From Bacteroidales bacterium (GTDB lineage Bacteria > Bacteroidota > Bacteroidia > Bacteroidales > P3), in assembly GCA_016283175.1 (NCBI GenBank), contig JAEEMK010000078.1, positions 1 to 64,000 on the forward strand: DNA of 64,000 nt, written 5' to 3'. Shown one piece after another: positions 19,414-29,394 of this stretch. The stretch's first letter is position 1, and every line of letters starts with the position of its first letter. The notes beneath the pieces are model-generated. The model had not been told where the DNA came from. It did no database searches and saw nothing but the letters and a program-made list of their open reading frames with translations. A program made the translations under genes and the position numbers.

Positions 19414-21756
19414 TTATCTCAACAGGGTCACCGTACCGGTTTTTGTCTGGACATATCGCGGCCGTCCTTCGGTAGTGTATTTTATATGGTATACATAGGC
19501 ATCTTGTTTGCATTTTGTTCCACGGTAAGTACCATCCCAGCCTTCATTAAGTCCGTCGAAGTCGGTGACATAAAGTCCCAGACGGTTGTATATGTAAACG
19601 TGCATATATGTTATTTTATTGCTTTTGATGACAAATCTGTTGTTTGTTTTTTCATCAGGTGTGAAAGCATTGGGCACCCAAAGTGCGAAAGTGTCCAGCA
19701 CGGGAGGTTCGTGGTCGACAACAAGGTTGAGGTGCACTGTACTGTCACATCCATTTACCGAATGCAGCACTACAAAGGTGCTGTCGGACGACTCGGTATA
19801 TGTCAGGCCGTCAATCCACACAAGTGTGTCGTTTGGCGGCAAATGTATGTATATCGTCTGCTCATACGACGGGTAGTGCTTGAAAGCTACATACACCGTG
19901 CTGTCGCATCCGTTGGCAGCCGTGTACGTGGCAACGAGCAGCGTGTCGCCATCGAAGTAATAACTGCCTTCATATTCCACACTGTCGCAGCCAGCCTTGA
20001 CAAGCGTGGTGCTCGTATCGCTCAGCAGAGTGAGTGTGAAAAATTCCGTGGTCGTGCATCCTATATTGTTGGTGTATTCACGCGTGTAAGTGCCAGTGCT
20101 GTCAAGCGTCCGTTCGTACCACATATAGGAATCGCCACAGTGCGCATAGTCGGTCGAAACAGTGTCGTTGGCAATAACCCTCACTGTGGCAAACAGCGTG
20201 TCGTATTCATTCTTGCACAGATTATCCGTCTGGCGGAAAACGGCATAGACATTATAGACTCCCGGTAACACAAAGCTTTTTTGGACAGTATCGTCGGAAT
20301 AACAGACACCCCCGACATTCATTGTCAAACTGTCATAATCATATTCGGCATAGGCAGTGATAGTCACAGTGTCACCCTGGCATACATCCACCGTGTCGTA
20401 TTCCGTCACTCTCTGGCCGTCTAATGCAATGTTGGCCTCGAGATCCAGCATATTGCTGCCCAGAAGGTAGCCGTAGCTCTCGTGGTTCCCCATACCGAAT
20501 GCATAGGCCGTGAAACCACTGCCTCCGGCCGACTCTAAAGTGTGGCTGCCGGCAGTAACATATATCTTTGCATACGAGTATTCCGGATTGTTGGCAGACA
20601 CAGTGAAACTCGAAGCACGGCTCACTCCGTCAAGCAACAGCATACCGACATCCGCCGTCCGCGTCACAACAACCACATAGTGCGACGTCGTGTATTGCGT
20701 GTTGAAACTCGCGAACGTCACCCTTCGGATCATCTGCTCCGTCGGACTTATCGTCACCATCGACGGATCGCCGAAACTGCTGGTGTGGGTACTCGAAAAA
20801 TAGGAATTGACCATTGACGGCTGAGAAGTGTGGATGTATGTCGCCGCCGTACTTCCCCCAGCAGTATACTCATACGTCTCCCCAGCATTCAACAAGGACA
20901 CTACAGTGCCGTTCTTAGTCACCGTGCAACTGTCGCGCAACGAAGTCACTCTCACTCGGTCTGCAAAATTCGTGCCCGTGTTCACCACAATAAAATCCTT
21001 ACCCCAATACGAAACAGGAACTGCCTGCTCCACAACGTGGTCGCACGACTCTCCCGGCGTCCACTGCGGTATGTACGGACACACATCGCCGTGAAACACA
21101 GCCACAGGCTTGCAGTCGCGCGAATGCACCCTTGTACCGCTGAAATTACTGACGGCGGCCCCCATCACCTGGTACGTTTGGCCAGCCTTCGGCAGCAGAA
21201 CCGACAACTGCGACCCCGCAGCATAACCCGTGCTCGTCGGCGACGACAGATAGATGTCCACATACGTGCTGTCCTCGGTTGACAATACCATAAACTCGCT
21301 GCCCCACTTGTCCGACGGATAGCTTTGGACAATATACTCGTTGCGCAGCACACGTGTCGGGAAGACATTCGCCACCTCGTAGTTGTAAGTGCCTTGTATC
21401 GAGCAGTACACCGACACCGAATCGCTCGACGTCAGGTGCAACCCCGTATTACTCACCACACACGACTGGGTATGGTATGCCTCCGAAGAAGGTACGGATA
21501 TCGACACAACGGAATTGGCCGAAATGTTCCGCGTTACTGTGAACGAGGTATTCGGATTCTCAAGCGTCACGGTGCACGCTCGGGGACCCGAAACCAGCAC
21601 CTTCAATATGCGGACATCCGCCCCGTCTCCATTGTGCATATAGCCAAACCAGAAATCCGTACCCATAGTGTTCATATTTTGACCCTGGGCAACACCCCAT
21701 ACCCCAACCAAAAGCAGAACGAAAACACAAAACTTAATGTAAAAACATCTTTTCAT
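19414..21756 (-). CDS. T9SS-exported IgGFc-binding-domain protein with CHU_C sorting domain
   Basis: 780 residues with signal peptide (1-25). Residues about 28-440 form an IgGFc_binding-like domain (GTDFWFGYMHN, SDKWGSEFMVLSTEDSTYVDI, CDHVVEQAVPVSYWGKDFIV). The middle carries the C-D-S-T repeats usual in CHU_C proteins (GCDSVEYEGSYYF, GCDSTVYVAFK, GCDSTVHLNLV). The last 85 residues are the gliding-motility-associated C-terminal domain (LWVPNAFTPDEKTNNRF, YNRLGLYVTDFDGLNEGWDGTYRG), the type B signal for secretion through the type IX system. It is probably a surface adhesin-like protein. It is 61 bp upstream of glf. Confidence 0.9.
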   Translation of the reverse strand: MKRCFYIKFCVFVLLLVGVWGVAQGQNMNTMGTDFWFGYMHNGDGADVRILKVLVSGPRACTVTLENPNTSFTVTRNISANSVVSISVPSSEAYHTQSCVVSNTGLHLTSSDSVSVYCSIQGTYNYEVANVFPTRVLRNEYIVQSYPSDKWGSEFMVLSTEDSTYVDIYLSSPTSTGYAAGSQLSVLLPKAGQTYQVMGAAVSNFSGTRVHSRDCKPVAVFHGDVCPYIPQWTPGESCDHVVEQAVPVSYWGKDFIVVNTGTNFADRVRVTSLRDSCTVTKNGTVVSLLNAGETYEYTAGGSTAATYIHTSQPSMVNSYFSSTHTSSFGDPSMVTISPTEQMIRRVTFASFNTQYTTSHYVVVVTRTADVGMLLLDGVSRASSFTVSANNPEYSYAKIYVTAGSHTLESAGGSGFTAYAFGMGNHESYGYLLGSNMLDLEANIALDGQRVTEYDTVDVCQGDTVTITAYAEYDYDSLTMNVGGVCYSDDTVQKSFVLPGVYNVYAVFRQTDNLCKNEYDTLFATVRVIANDTVSTDYAHCGDSYMWYERTLDSTGTYTREYTNNIGCTTTEFFTLTLLSDTSTTLVKAGCDSVEYEGSYYFDGDTLLVATYTAANGCDSTVYVAFKHYPSYEQTIYIHLPPNDTLVWIDGLTYTESSDSTFVVLHSVNGCDSTVHLNLVVDHEPPVLDTFALWVPNAFTPDEKTNNRFVIKSNKITYMHVYIYNRLGLYVTDFDGLNEGWDGTYRGTKCKQDAYVYHIKYTTEGRPRYVQTKTGTVTLLR

Positions 21757-21827
21757 AGGTTTTTGATTAAAATATTTAGGTTTTTGATTAAAATATTAAA
21801 GATTTACACTGTTATCTCGTAATCATA

Positions 21828-22529
21828 TCAACAATTCAACACAAAATTCTCCAACATTTCCAAATCTTCCTTGTACGTTAGTTTCATATTCCGCACCTCT
21901 CCCTCCACAGTGCATACTCTCACCTCTGGCATATACCTTGCCACTGTACCACAATCGTCAGTGACATTCAAGCTCTCATCACCACTTTCAGCAAGACGCT
22001 TGTAAGCCTTCTCCAACACACTCTTCCTGAACGCTTGCGGTGTCTGTGCCCTACGTAAACGGCTCCTGTCCATAACACCAGCCACACAGCCGTCAGCGTC
22101 TACCTCAAACACCGTGTCTGTCATTGCAACAGCAACACCTACAGCATCATATTTCATCAACGCAGCAACAACATCATCAATGATTCGTTGACTCACCATC
22201 GGACGAGCAGCATCGTGCAATATCACATTACACTCGCCTTCCCCGCGCAATGCCGACAACGCCGACAACGTCGACATATATCTCTCCGTTCCTCCAGCAA
22301 CAATCCCTATCACCTTGCTCCATTGACGCTCTCTTGCGATTTCCTCCATATCACTGATATACCTCTCGTTCATTACAACTACTATGCCATCAATGCCAGC
22401 ATTGCGTTCAAAAGCATCTACACTCCATTCTATTACACGACGCCCCCCAAACAGCAAAAACTGCTTAGGTACTCCATTGCCAAACCGACTGCCGACTCCG
22501 CCAGCCAAAACAACCGCTATATTCTTCAT
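21828..22529 (-). CDS. IspD/TarI-family cytidylyltransferase
   Basis: 233 residues. CTP-binding start NIAVVLAGGVGSRFGNGVPKQF, the HDAARP motif, AQTPQAF and the late NVTDDC are all present. The family includes IspD (MEP isoprenoid pathway) and TarI-like enzymes making CDP-ribitol or related CDP-polyols for surface polymers. NVTDDC and the position among polysaccharide genes (glf) lean to a TarI-like role, but an IspD role cannot be excluded without checking for a second copy in the genome. It has its own promoter. Confidence 0.8.
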   Translation of the reverse strand: MKNIAVVLAGGVGSRFGNGVPKQFLLFGGRRVIEWSVDAFERNAGIDGIVVVMNERYISDMEEIARERQWSKVIGIVAGGTERYMSTLSALSALRGEGECNVILHDAARPMVSQRIIDDVVAALMKYDAVGVAVAMTDTVFEVDADGCVAGVMDRSRLRRAQTPQAFRKSVLEKAYKRLAESGDESLNVTDDCGTVARYMPEVRVCTVEGEVRNMKLTYKEDLEMLENFVLNC

Positions 22530-22614
22530 ATCATACTCATTATTATAAAATATTCACAGATAATATATTAATTACCAAACAATAGCACAAATCATCGACT
22601 TCGTTTTTCTCCTA

Positions 22615-22648
22615 CAAAGATAACATTTTTTTTAAAACCACACACAAA
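22615..22648 (-). promoter_or_regulatory. Promoter of the IspD/TarI-like gene
   Basis: TTTG (22648-22645) and TATCTTTG (22622-22615) on the minus strand are 22 nt apart, slightly longer than usual, about 85 bp before the start at 22529. The 505-bp space from 22530 to 23034 is very AT-rich; apart from this promoter and that of the HU gene I see no gene in it. Confidence 0.55.
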
Positions 22649-22955
22649 TTATATTTCACATATACATATTTATAATTATACGATTTGTTACACCACACAA
22701 TGAAACACCATAACAAGCAGCATTAAATCATCCGCCACATTTTTCTGCCATCCATCAACATCAAGTAAAATTCACTTTTAGTTTTTTTAGTCCCTCTTTT
22801 TCACTCCTTTTCACCCTCGGAAAAAAGGACAGACAAAAAAAAATATTGAGAAACAACTACTTGAACAAATCATTACAAAAAACTATATATCAACACAATA
22901 CACCAAAAACTACTTTTAAAACAAGTCGACAACTATTTTATTTTTGAAAAAAAAA

Positions 22956-22987
22956 TTGCATCAATATTTTTTTTTTACGTATCTTTG
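22956..22987 (+). promoter_or_regulatory. HU gene promoter (Bacteroidota type)
   Basis: TTG (22956-22958), 21 nt, then TATCTTTG (22980-22987) match the -33/-7 pattern, and poly-A/T tracts lie upstream. The start codon of the HU gene is 48 nt further on. Confidence 0.7.
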
Positions 22988-23034
22988 CAATTCCAAAAAC
23001 GTAATAACTAATCATTTAAAAAAATATTCAGAAT

Positions 23035-23319
23035 ATGACTAAAGCAGAAATTGTGGCTTCCATTTCCGAGAAGACCGGTATTGAGAAAGTGGCCGTTCTG
23101 GCCGTTGTTGAAGAGTTTATGACCACCGTAAAGGATGCAATGATCGGCGGCGAAAACGTTTATCTGAGAGGCTTTGGCAGCTTCATCATCAAACGTCGTG
23201 CTGAAAAGACTGGACGCAACATCAGCAAGAACACCTCTGTTATTGTTCCTGCTCATAACATTCCGGCATTCAAGCCCGCCAAAACCTTCCTTAACGAAGT
23301 GAAAGACAACGTAAAATAA
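23035..23319 (+). CDS. HU/IHF-family DNA-binding protein
   Basis: 94 residues, a histone-like dimeric DNA-bending protein of the nucleoid. The start MTKAEIVASISEKTGIEK, the RGFGSF motif at the base of the DNA-binding arm, the basic arm (IIKRRAEKTGRNISKN) and FKPAKTFLNEV at the end are typical, as is the length. It is monocistronic with its own promoter and terminator. Confidence 0.96.
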   Translation: MTKAEIVASISEKTGIEKVAVLAVVEEFMTTVKDAMIGGENVYLRGFGSFIIKRRAEKTGRNISKNTSVIVPAHNIPAFKPAKTFLNEVKDNVK

Positions 23320-23339
23320 TCACGTCTACAGTCTTTAAC

Positions 23340-23372
23340 AAATAGCGTCAGGGTCTCCCCGACGCTATTTTT
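23340..23372 (+). terminator. Terminator after HU gene
   Basis: The stem AAATAGCGTC-A-GGG / CCC-GACGCTATTT has one bulge and is followed by TTG and T-rich bases, 20 bp after the HU stop. Confidence 0.85.
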
Positions 23373-23402
23373 GTATTCGTTTCTCCTCTACAAGCACCTC
23401 TT

Positions 23403-26330
23403 ATGAAAAACACATCTTTGAAAACAACCATTCTTGCACTACTGTTGACTCTGACGTTTTCCACTTCCGCACAAAGCAGATCAACAAATCAACGTCAAAA
23501 AAAAGCCCATCACACTGTAGCTGCCAACGACACTACTGGAATAGCTGCCGCCAACCGATGGGCCGACAAACAGATGCGGCACCTCGATCTGGACGAAAAA
23601 GTTGGACAGCTGATGTTTCTTCGTGTTCCCCTCACGATGACCAAAAAACAGCAAAATGCTTTCGAAAAAAGCATTTCCAAATACAATGTCGGAGGCATCT
23701 GCTTCTTCAAAGGTACTGCCGACATACAGCTTGAACGGACAAGGCGCTACCAACGCATCGCTGACATTCCCCTAATGGTCACCATCGACGGCGAATGGGG
23801 ACTCGGTATGCGACTCACCGACTGCTACAGTTTTCCGCGTCAAATGCTTATGGGTGCTCTCGCACGCAACAACGACTCATTGATTTCGCTCTTCGGAGCC
23901 GAAGTGGGACGTCAATGCCGCAAAATGGGCATCAATGTGAATTTTGCCCCGGTTTGCGACATCAACAACAACCCGCGCAATCCCGTCATTGGGTGTCGCT
24001 CGTTCGGTGAAAACAAAAAACGCGTAGCCCGCAAGTCTGCTCTCTATGCTGAAGCGATGCAACGCGAAGGCGTTGTCGCCGTCGGCAAGCACTTTCCAGG
24101 ACACGGCGACACCGATGTCGACAGTCATCTCGACCTACCGGTAATCAACCATTCCAAAGAGTATATCGACACGGTTGACCTCTTCCCTTTCCGCCATCTT
24201 GTCAATCGTGGTATCAGGGGTATGATGATTGCTCATCTTCAAGTCAATGCTCTTGACAACAGGCCCAATATGCCGTCGTCTCTCTCCGAACGCATAGTAA
24301 AACCGCTGCTGCGCGACAAAATGCACTTTGATGGGCTTGTCTTCACCGACGGTATCGATATGAAGGCAGTCTCCAACAACTACAAGGACGGTGAAGGAGC
24401 CATACGTGCCATTCGCGCCGGAGCCGATGTCATTCTGCTGCCCATCGACTTGGAAAATACTGTCAATGCCGTCGTTAAGGAAGCCAAACACGACCCCGAA
24501 TTTGCCAAGATGATCGACGACCGATGCCACCGCATTCTGCGCGAGAAGTACCTCTGCGGCCTCGACAAACTGAATCTCGACAAGCTTTCGGTGCCTTCCA
24601 AGGAGGACGAAAAACGATGCGAAGAACTCACTCGCACTATGGCCCGAAAGGCGCTCACGCTGGTGCGCAACGAGAACTACACCTTGCCGCTGGATGAAAA
24701 ACAACAGTTTGTAAGCATCGCCGTAGGCAGTTGCGACACGGCTGCAACCAAACTCGACGAGGCTCTGAAGCTACGCATCCGCAAGGCAGGCACGGTGGTT
24801 ATTTCTCTTTATGCCAACCTGGCATCGAGCAACAACTATGGCGTGTCTAAAGCCACCATCGCATTGATCAACGACATCGCCGCCATCGACAGCGTCAACT
24901 CGGTGCTGGTCATCTACGGCTCTCCATACATCCTCGAGTCGTTCCCCACCTATTCCGCCACCCTCGCTCCGTCGGCCATCGTGATGGCCTACCAGAACCT
25001 GCGCGAGGTGGTCGATGTGGTGCCCGACGCCCTGACGGGCAAAACGCCGTTCGAAGGAAAACTGCCGGTGACTACGGGCGGATACCTTGAAGGCACTTCG
25101 CTCAAAGCGGTTCCGCGACCCAAGACGCCGTCGCGCTACGAGGCTCTCAAGAATGCCGGTATGGACATCGACTGCTTCCGCCGTATCGACTCCATAGCCA
25201 ACTACGGCATCGCGCAAAAAGCCTATCCCGGATGCGAAATTCTGGTGGCAAAGGACGGCAAAGTGGTTTACAACCAATGCTATGGACGGCAGACCTACGA
25301 CGTCGCAGCGGCACCCATCGACGTCAACACGGTCTTCGACCTGGCGTCGGTGACCAAAGTGTCGGCTACCAACCTGGCGGTGATGAAACTGGTCGATGCA
25401 GGCAAAATCAAACTCGACGACAAATTGTCGCGCTACCTCCCCTACCTCAAGCATTCCAACAAGAAGAACATCACCATCCGCCAGGCACTGTCGCACTATG
25501 CCCGCCTCAAGGCCTTCGACGCCTACTGGAAAGGGGCTCTCGACGACGACAACCTCTATGTCGGCGACAATCCTCCCGACGATTATACGCCCATTGGCGA
25601 AAACACTTATGTCAAAAACCATTACCGCGCCAACTTGTGCCAGCAGATTGTCGCCAGCAAGCTCGAGAAGCAACAGAAATACCTCTACAGCGACCTCGGT
25701 TTCATTTTGCTTGCCGACCTCGTGCAGCAGGTCAGCGGACAGTCGCTCGACATCTTTATGCAGCAGCATTTCTATGGCCCGATGCAGATGAACAACACTT
25801 GCTTCCAACCCCTCCAGCACGGCATCGACATCAAGCGCATCGCCCCTACGGAATACGACAAATCGTTCCGCAAGCAGCAACTGCGCGGCTACGTCCACGA
25901 CCCCAATGCGGCAGCTATGGGTGGCGTCGCCGGACACGCAGGCCTCTTCTCGACCGCCGGCGACCTCTTCAAGCTCTACCAGATGATGCTCGACTCGGGA
26001 CGCTACGAAGGCCGCCAGTACATCTCTGCCGAGACCTTCAACACCTTCAATTCGCGCCATTATGCCGACAAAGGCAACCGACGCGCGCTCGGATTCGACA
26101 AACCCTTCATCAAAGGCCGCAGCACTCACGTATCGCCGTCGGCTTCGCAGGCCAGCTTCGGCCACACTGGTTTCACTGGCATTATGGTATGGGTCGACCC
26201 ACAGTACAACCTCGTTTACATATTCCTCTCCAACCGCGTCTATCCCTCCTCATCGCCCAACAAACTCTCCTCGCTCAACATCCGGACCGACATTCAGCAG
26301 CTAATCTACAACTCGATTGGGGTCAAATAA
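23403..26330 (+). CDS. GH3 beta-N-acetylhexosaminidase fused to a class C beta-lactamase-type serine hydrolase
   Basis: 975 residues with signal peptide (1-23). Domain 1 (about 50-400) is a NagZ-type GH3 enzyme: KHFPGHGDTDVDSH at 229-242 holds the His/Asp acid-base pair and the nucleophile is Asp316 in FTDGIDMKA. A middle GH3 C-domain-like stretch (about 410-590) follows. Domain 2 (about 610-970) is a beta-lactamase/DD-peptidase fold with SVTK (649-652), YSD and HTG. This two-domain layout is known in Bacteroidota and points to turnover of peptidoglycan or its muropeptides in the periplasm. Codon use becomes more GC-rich in the second half. Confidence 0.93.
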   Translation: MKNTSLKTTILALLLTLTFSTSAQSRSTNQRQKKAHHTVAANDTTGIAAANRWADKQMRHLDLDEKVGQLMFLRVPLTMTKKQQNAFEKSISKYNVGGICFFKGTADIQLERTRRYQRIADIPLMVTIDGEWGLGMRLTDCYSFPRQMLMGALARNNDSLISLFGAEVGRQCRKMGINVNFAPVCDINNNPRNPVIGCRSFGENKKRVARKSALYAEAMQREGVVAVGKHFPGHGDTDVDSHLDLPVINHSKEYIDTVDLFPFRHLVNRGIRGMMIAHLQVNALDNRPNMPSSLSERIVKPLLRDKMHFDGLVFTDGIDMKAVSNNYKDGEGAIRAIRAGADVILLPIDLENTVNAVVKEAKHDPEFAKMIDDRCHRILREKYLCGLDKLNLDKLSVPSKEDEKRCEELTRTMARKALTLVRNENYTLPLDEKQQFVSIAVGSCDTAATKLDEALKLRIRKAGTVVISLYANLASSNNYGVSKATIALINDIAAIDSVNSVLVIYGSPYILESFPTYSATLAPSAIVMAYQNLREVVDVVPDALTGKTPFEGKLPVTTGGYLEGTSLKAVPRPKTPSRYEALKNAGMDIDCFRRIDSIANYGIAQKAYPGCEILVAKDGKVVYNQCYGRQTYDVAAAPIDVNTVFDLASVTKVSATNLAVMKLVDAGKIKLDDKLSRYLPYLKHSNKKNITIRQALSHYARLKAFDAYWKGALDDDNLYVGDNPPDDYTPIGENTYVKNHYRANLCQQIVASKLEKQQKYLYSDLGFILLADLVQQVSGQSLDIFMQQHFYGPMQMNNTCFQPLQHGIDIKRIAPTEYDKSFRKQQLRGYVHDPNAAAMGGVAGHAGLFSTAGDLFKLYQMMLDSGRYEGRQYISAETFNTFNSRHYADKGNRRALGFDKPFIKGRSTHVSPSASQASFGHTGFTGIMVWVDPQYNLVYIFLSNRVYPSSSPNKLSSLNIRTDIQQLIYNSIGVK

Positions 26331-26362
26331 CTAAAACGAAAACCAAAACTATAAAAACAACA

Positions 26363-26392
26363 AAAGGGTGGCCTTGCAGCCACCCTTTCTTA
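26363..26392. terminator. Bidirectional terminator
   Basis: The stem AAAGGGTGGC / GCCACCCTTT with a six-base loop lies 33 bp after the GH3-fusion stop and 40 bp after the stop of the leftward gene at 26432. T-rich sequence follows on both strands. Confidence 0.85.
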
Positions 26393-26431
26393 TAAAAACA
26401 TACTGATAATGAATTCTCTTTTAGTCTAAAC

Positions 26432-29224
26432 TTATCTCTTCACTATTTTTACCACTGTTTCGCCACTGCGCAGCACATAAACGCCTTGTGGCAGACTGCT
26501 GACGTCCACAGTGTTGCTACCATCTTGCAGCTCCATCGTTCTAACAGCCTTGCCGTTGATGTCATACAGTTGCGCTGTCGTTGCTGCTTTACCGTCGACA
26601 ACAACAAAAAACTTGTCAGTAGCTGGGTTTGGATATACTTTCAGCAACGCTTCTTCGGCGACATCCAACGACTCAATGTTGGTATTCAGCACCGCCACTC
26701 CGTCAAGGTCGAATCCCGACGAATTACCAGGTGTCGGCCACGGGTCGTTGATTATGCGGCCCTCACTGTCGCGGGTGCCGTACTGGGGATCTATGCTGCC
26801 AACCACGTCGACAACTCTAACATAGTTGATGTTGTTGATATCTATTCCAGTGCTGTCGCGAAGTTCTTCAAGGTCGAACGGAGTGCCGTAACCCATACGG
26901 AACTTGCCAGCCAAATTGTTAATCATCGTCGGGTCGGTCGAGCCGTTGCCACCAGTCTGAACCTCAGTTTGCGTCAGCGATGTTGCCGGGAAGCGCACAA
27001 AACGTACACCGTCGCTACTGACCTCCACAAAGGCCAGCTCAAGGAAAGCGTCGCCAAACGAATTCTCGTACACTGCAAAGTCATATCCGTTGCCGTTCAC
27101 AATGGGTATGTCGAACGTCAGTGTAGCCGAACCGCCGTCACCGAGGCTCACCACCGTCAGGTTGTCGCTCATATCCACAGGACCTACAGCATACGAGTCC
27201 TGTCCATAGCTGGCATAGGCGGCGGCAGTCGAAATCACTTGATAGCCTCTCTCCACCGTGCATCCCGTAGCCCAGCCTTTTACCGCCGGACTATTGGCGG
27301 CAACAGCGTTGCAACCCTCGCTGCCAACAGCGCCGCAGAAAGGTCCGCTGACCACAGGAGCGCTGACAGGTAGTACAGGCATCGTATAGTTATGTATGTA
27401 ACTCCAGCCCCAACCGTCATAGTACACACTGTCGACCACAACTCCGGCTGCAGGGTCTGCCCATTTCGTGAAATCGCCGTTGTGAAGCTGAGCACTCATA
27501 CCGGCCGACATAACACCGTTCACCTTGTTTTCCCAGTAGTTGTTAGGAGTGATGCTGAAAGTGTCGGCATTGACCACAAACAATATGTCGTTCAGATAGC
27601 CACCGTCCATATTATAGCTGAAGCGGGGGTCTGCAGCCTGTATGTCGTTCATAACAGTCTGCATTCCAACGCTCTCACCGTCGAAACGATAGCCCCAGGC
27701 CAAAGCGCGTTCTGCCCAGTTCACGGCAAACACAATCTCGCTGCTGCCCTCGCCTACCCAGTAAACAATATCGCTGGCAGCTATTGTCGACTCCTCCGGA
27801 AGCGGAGCGCCAACAGGATAGATCGTCATAGGATATACATTGATATACATCCAGTAGGTGACACCGTCCCATTCATAGCTCGAGCTGTCGACAACAACTC
27901 CCGCTGCAGGGTCTGCCCATTTAGTGAAATCGCCGTTGTGAAGCTGAGCACCCATACCGGACGACGAAACACCGTTCACAGTGTTTTCCCAGTAGTTGTA
28001 CATCGTGATGGCCAGCGTGTCACTGCCCGCAACAAAGTTGATGTCATTCAGATAACCTCCATCCATAGTGTAGCTGAAACGAGGGTCGTTCGACGCAATG
28101 TCATCCATAACAGTCTGCATTCCAACGCTCTCGCCATTAAAACGGTAACCCCAGGCCAAAGCAGTGTCGGCCCAGTTGACAGCAAAGACAACCTCGTTGC
28201 TGCCCTCGCCAATCCAATACAGAATATCGCTGGCAGCAATCGTAGCCTCCTCGGGCAATTCAGGAGTCGACGAGGGCTCATCCACAGGCGTAGGAACTTT
28301 GACCCAGGCATATTCCATAAAATATGTGCCCATAGGATCCCAGCCTACACCGACACTCAAGTCGCCATATTTGAACACATCGCCGTCGTGAATCGTTGAC
28401 GCCGATCCGTTGCCGGCACTCTCACCGTTCAGGTTTGTCCACCAGAAATTGTAGCCCATCGATGTCGAAGCAGGATCCGCAAGGCCAAGCGTATCGCCCG
28501 TAGAGGTTACAAAATGGATGTCACCATTGTACGACGGTGTGCCCACCGTCCAAAAGCGCGGGTCGGCAGCGTCTATGGCGTCGACCATAGCCTGCGCCGT
28601 CGTAGTGCCGTCAAAGCGGTAGCCCCACGCAAAAGCCGTGTCGGGATCGCCGAAGTTCACAATAAAAACAGCACGGTTGCTGCCCTCACCCACCCAATAA
28701 TGGATGTCAGCAGTGTCTATAGTAGCATCCACAGGGTCTGTCGAAGCACCTCCGTTCGGATCTGTAGCCGCATTGGCTGTGCTCATCGTAAACGAGCAAC
28801 TGCTGCTCACCTCTATTGCGTCGCCGTTGGCGACAGGCTGGTTGTTGTAGGCATTCATAGCCCAGTCGCCATTCAGGTAGTAGCACCAGCCGTTCATCGA
28901 CGAACCCGAAACCAGAGTGCCGTCGTTATAAGTGATGTAGTTCATCAGCGAACTGCCGAAAGAATAGCTGAAACGGCTGTCGTGAGTGGCAATAGAGTCT
29001 ATCAACCCCAATGCCGTGGTGCTGCCATTCCAATGCACACCCCAGGCAAGGGCGAAATTGCCGTTCGGATTGTCGTCGAAAGCCACGACAACTACCGATG
29101 AATTGCTTCCCGTACCAACCCAATATTGCACACTGCTGGCAGGGAAATTAATACTTTTGGGCTGTGCCGCAACGCCAAAGGTCATCAACAGCCCTACAGA
29201 TAAAGTCAATAGTTTTTTTAGCAT
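26432..29224 (-). CDS. Cobalamin-riboswitch-controlled T9SS surface protein with four transcobalamin-beta-like repeats
   Basis: 930 residues. Signal peptide 1-20. Four repeats (about 27-146, 170-290, 329-465, 478-620) share xIxYWVGEGSN, VxFAVNWAD, LAWGYRFDG, a helix GMQTVMDDI, DPRFSYxMDGGYLNDI, YWENxVNG and LHNGDFTKW. This order (helix, FxY strand, Y-x-x-x-I strand, YW strand, G-D turn) resembles, by my reading, the beta domain of transcobalamin/intrinsic factor and DUF4430. Residues 630-848 form a beta-sandwich known from bacterial surface proteins (GSATLTF..IVNGNGYDFAVYEN, INDPWPTP..SSGFDLDGVAV). Residues 860-930 are a type A T9SS sorting domain (VYPNPATDKFFV). The frame stays open to 29578 but that part is the riboswitch leader. 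Inferred role: surface binding of cobalamin. Confidence 0.8.
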   Translation of the reverse strand: MLKKLLTLSVGLLMTFGVAAQPKSINFPASSVQYWVGTGSNSSVVVVAFDDNPNGNFALAWGVHWNGSTTALGLIDSIATHDSRFSYSFGSSLMNYITYNDGTLVSGSSMNGWCYYLNGDWAMNAYNNQPVANGDAIEVSSSCSFTMSTANAATDPNGGASTDPVDATIDTADIHYWVGEGSNRAVFIVNFGDPDTAFAWGYRFDGTTTAQAMVDAIDAADPRFWTVGTPSYNGDIHFVTSTGDTLGLADPASTSMGYNFWWTNLNGESAGNGSASTIHDGDVFKYGDLSVGVGWDPMGTYFMEYAWVKVPTPVDEPSSTPELPEEATIAASDILYWIGEGSNEVVFAVNWADTALAWGYRFNGESVGMQTVMDDIASNDPRFSYTMDGGYLNDINFVAGSDTLAITMYNYWENTVNGVSSSGMGAQLHNGDFTKWADPAAGVVVDSSSYEWDGVTYWMYINVYPMTIYPVGAPLPEESTIAASDIVYWVGEGSSEIVFAVNWAERALAWGYRFDGESVGMQTVMNDIQAADPRFSYNMDGGYLNDILFVVNADTFSITPNNYWENKVNGVMSAGMSAQLHNGDFTKWADPAAGVVVDSVYYDGWGWSYIHNYTMPVLPVSAPVVSGPFCGAVGSEGCNAVAANSPAVKGWATGCTVERGYQVISTAAAYASYGQDSYAVGPVDMSDNLTVVSLGDGGSATLTFDIPIVNGNGYDFAVYENSFGDAFLELAFVEVSSDGVRFVRFPATSLTQTEVQTGGNGSTDPTMINNLAGKFRMGYGTPFDLEELRDSTGIDINNINYVRVVDVVGSIDPQYGTRDSEGRIINDPWPTPGNSSGFDLDGVAVLNTNIESLDVAEEALLKVYPNPATDKFFVVVDGKAATTAQLYDINGKAVRTMELQDGSNTVDVSSLPQGVYVLRSGETVVKIVKR
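27350..28249 (-). repeat. Recent tandem duplication inside the repeat protein (repeats 3 and 4)
   Basis: Two adjacent about 450-bp segments (about 27350-27799 and 27800-28249) code for repeats 4 and 3. The encoded proteins share long identical runs, such as GYLNDI and LHNGDFTKWADPAAGVV, and the DNA is also nearly identical, for example around 27440-27490 and 27895-27945. Repeats 1 and 2 are far more divergent. Confidence 0.8.
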
Positions 29225-29394
29225 AATCAATACCGTTTTTTTTATGTTAATATTCAATTTCAACCCGGTATCGGTTGCGCCAAAGGGGAAAAAATAAACG
29301 ATAAAATCGGAAAACAACAAGACAACAATACTGCCTCTCCGTTTTACCGGATGCTTTTTCCTCGAAAGCGTACCGATATTTTCAGATTTGGCAG

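Noticed and set aside
22530-23034. Possible RNA gene or replication origin in the AT-rich space before HU
   Set aside because: I see no cloverleaf, no DnaA-box cluster and no repeated units; promoters of both flanking genes explain the space.
24771-26165. 464-codon open frame on the minus strand inside the GH3-fusion gene
   Set aside because: It mirrors the GC-rich codons of the real gene; the plus-strand product has complete GH3 and serine-hydrolase motifs.
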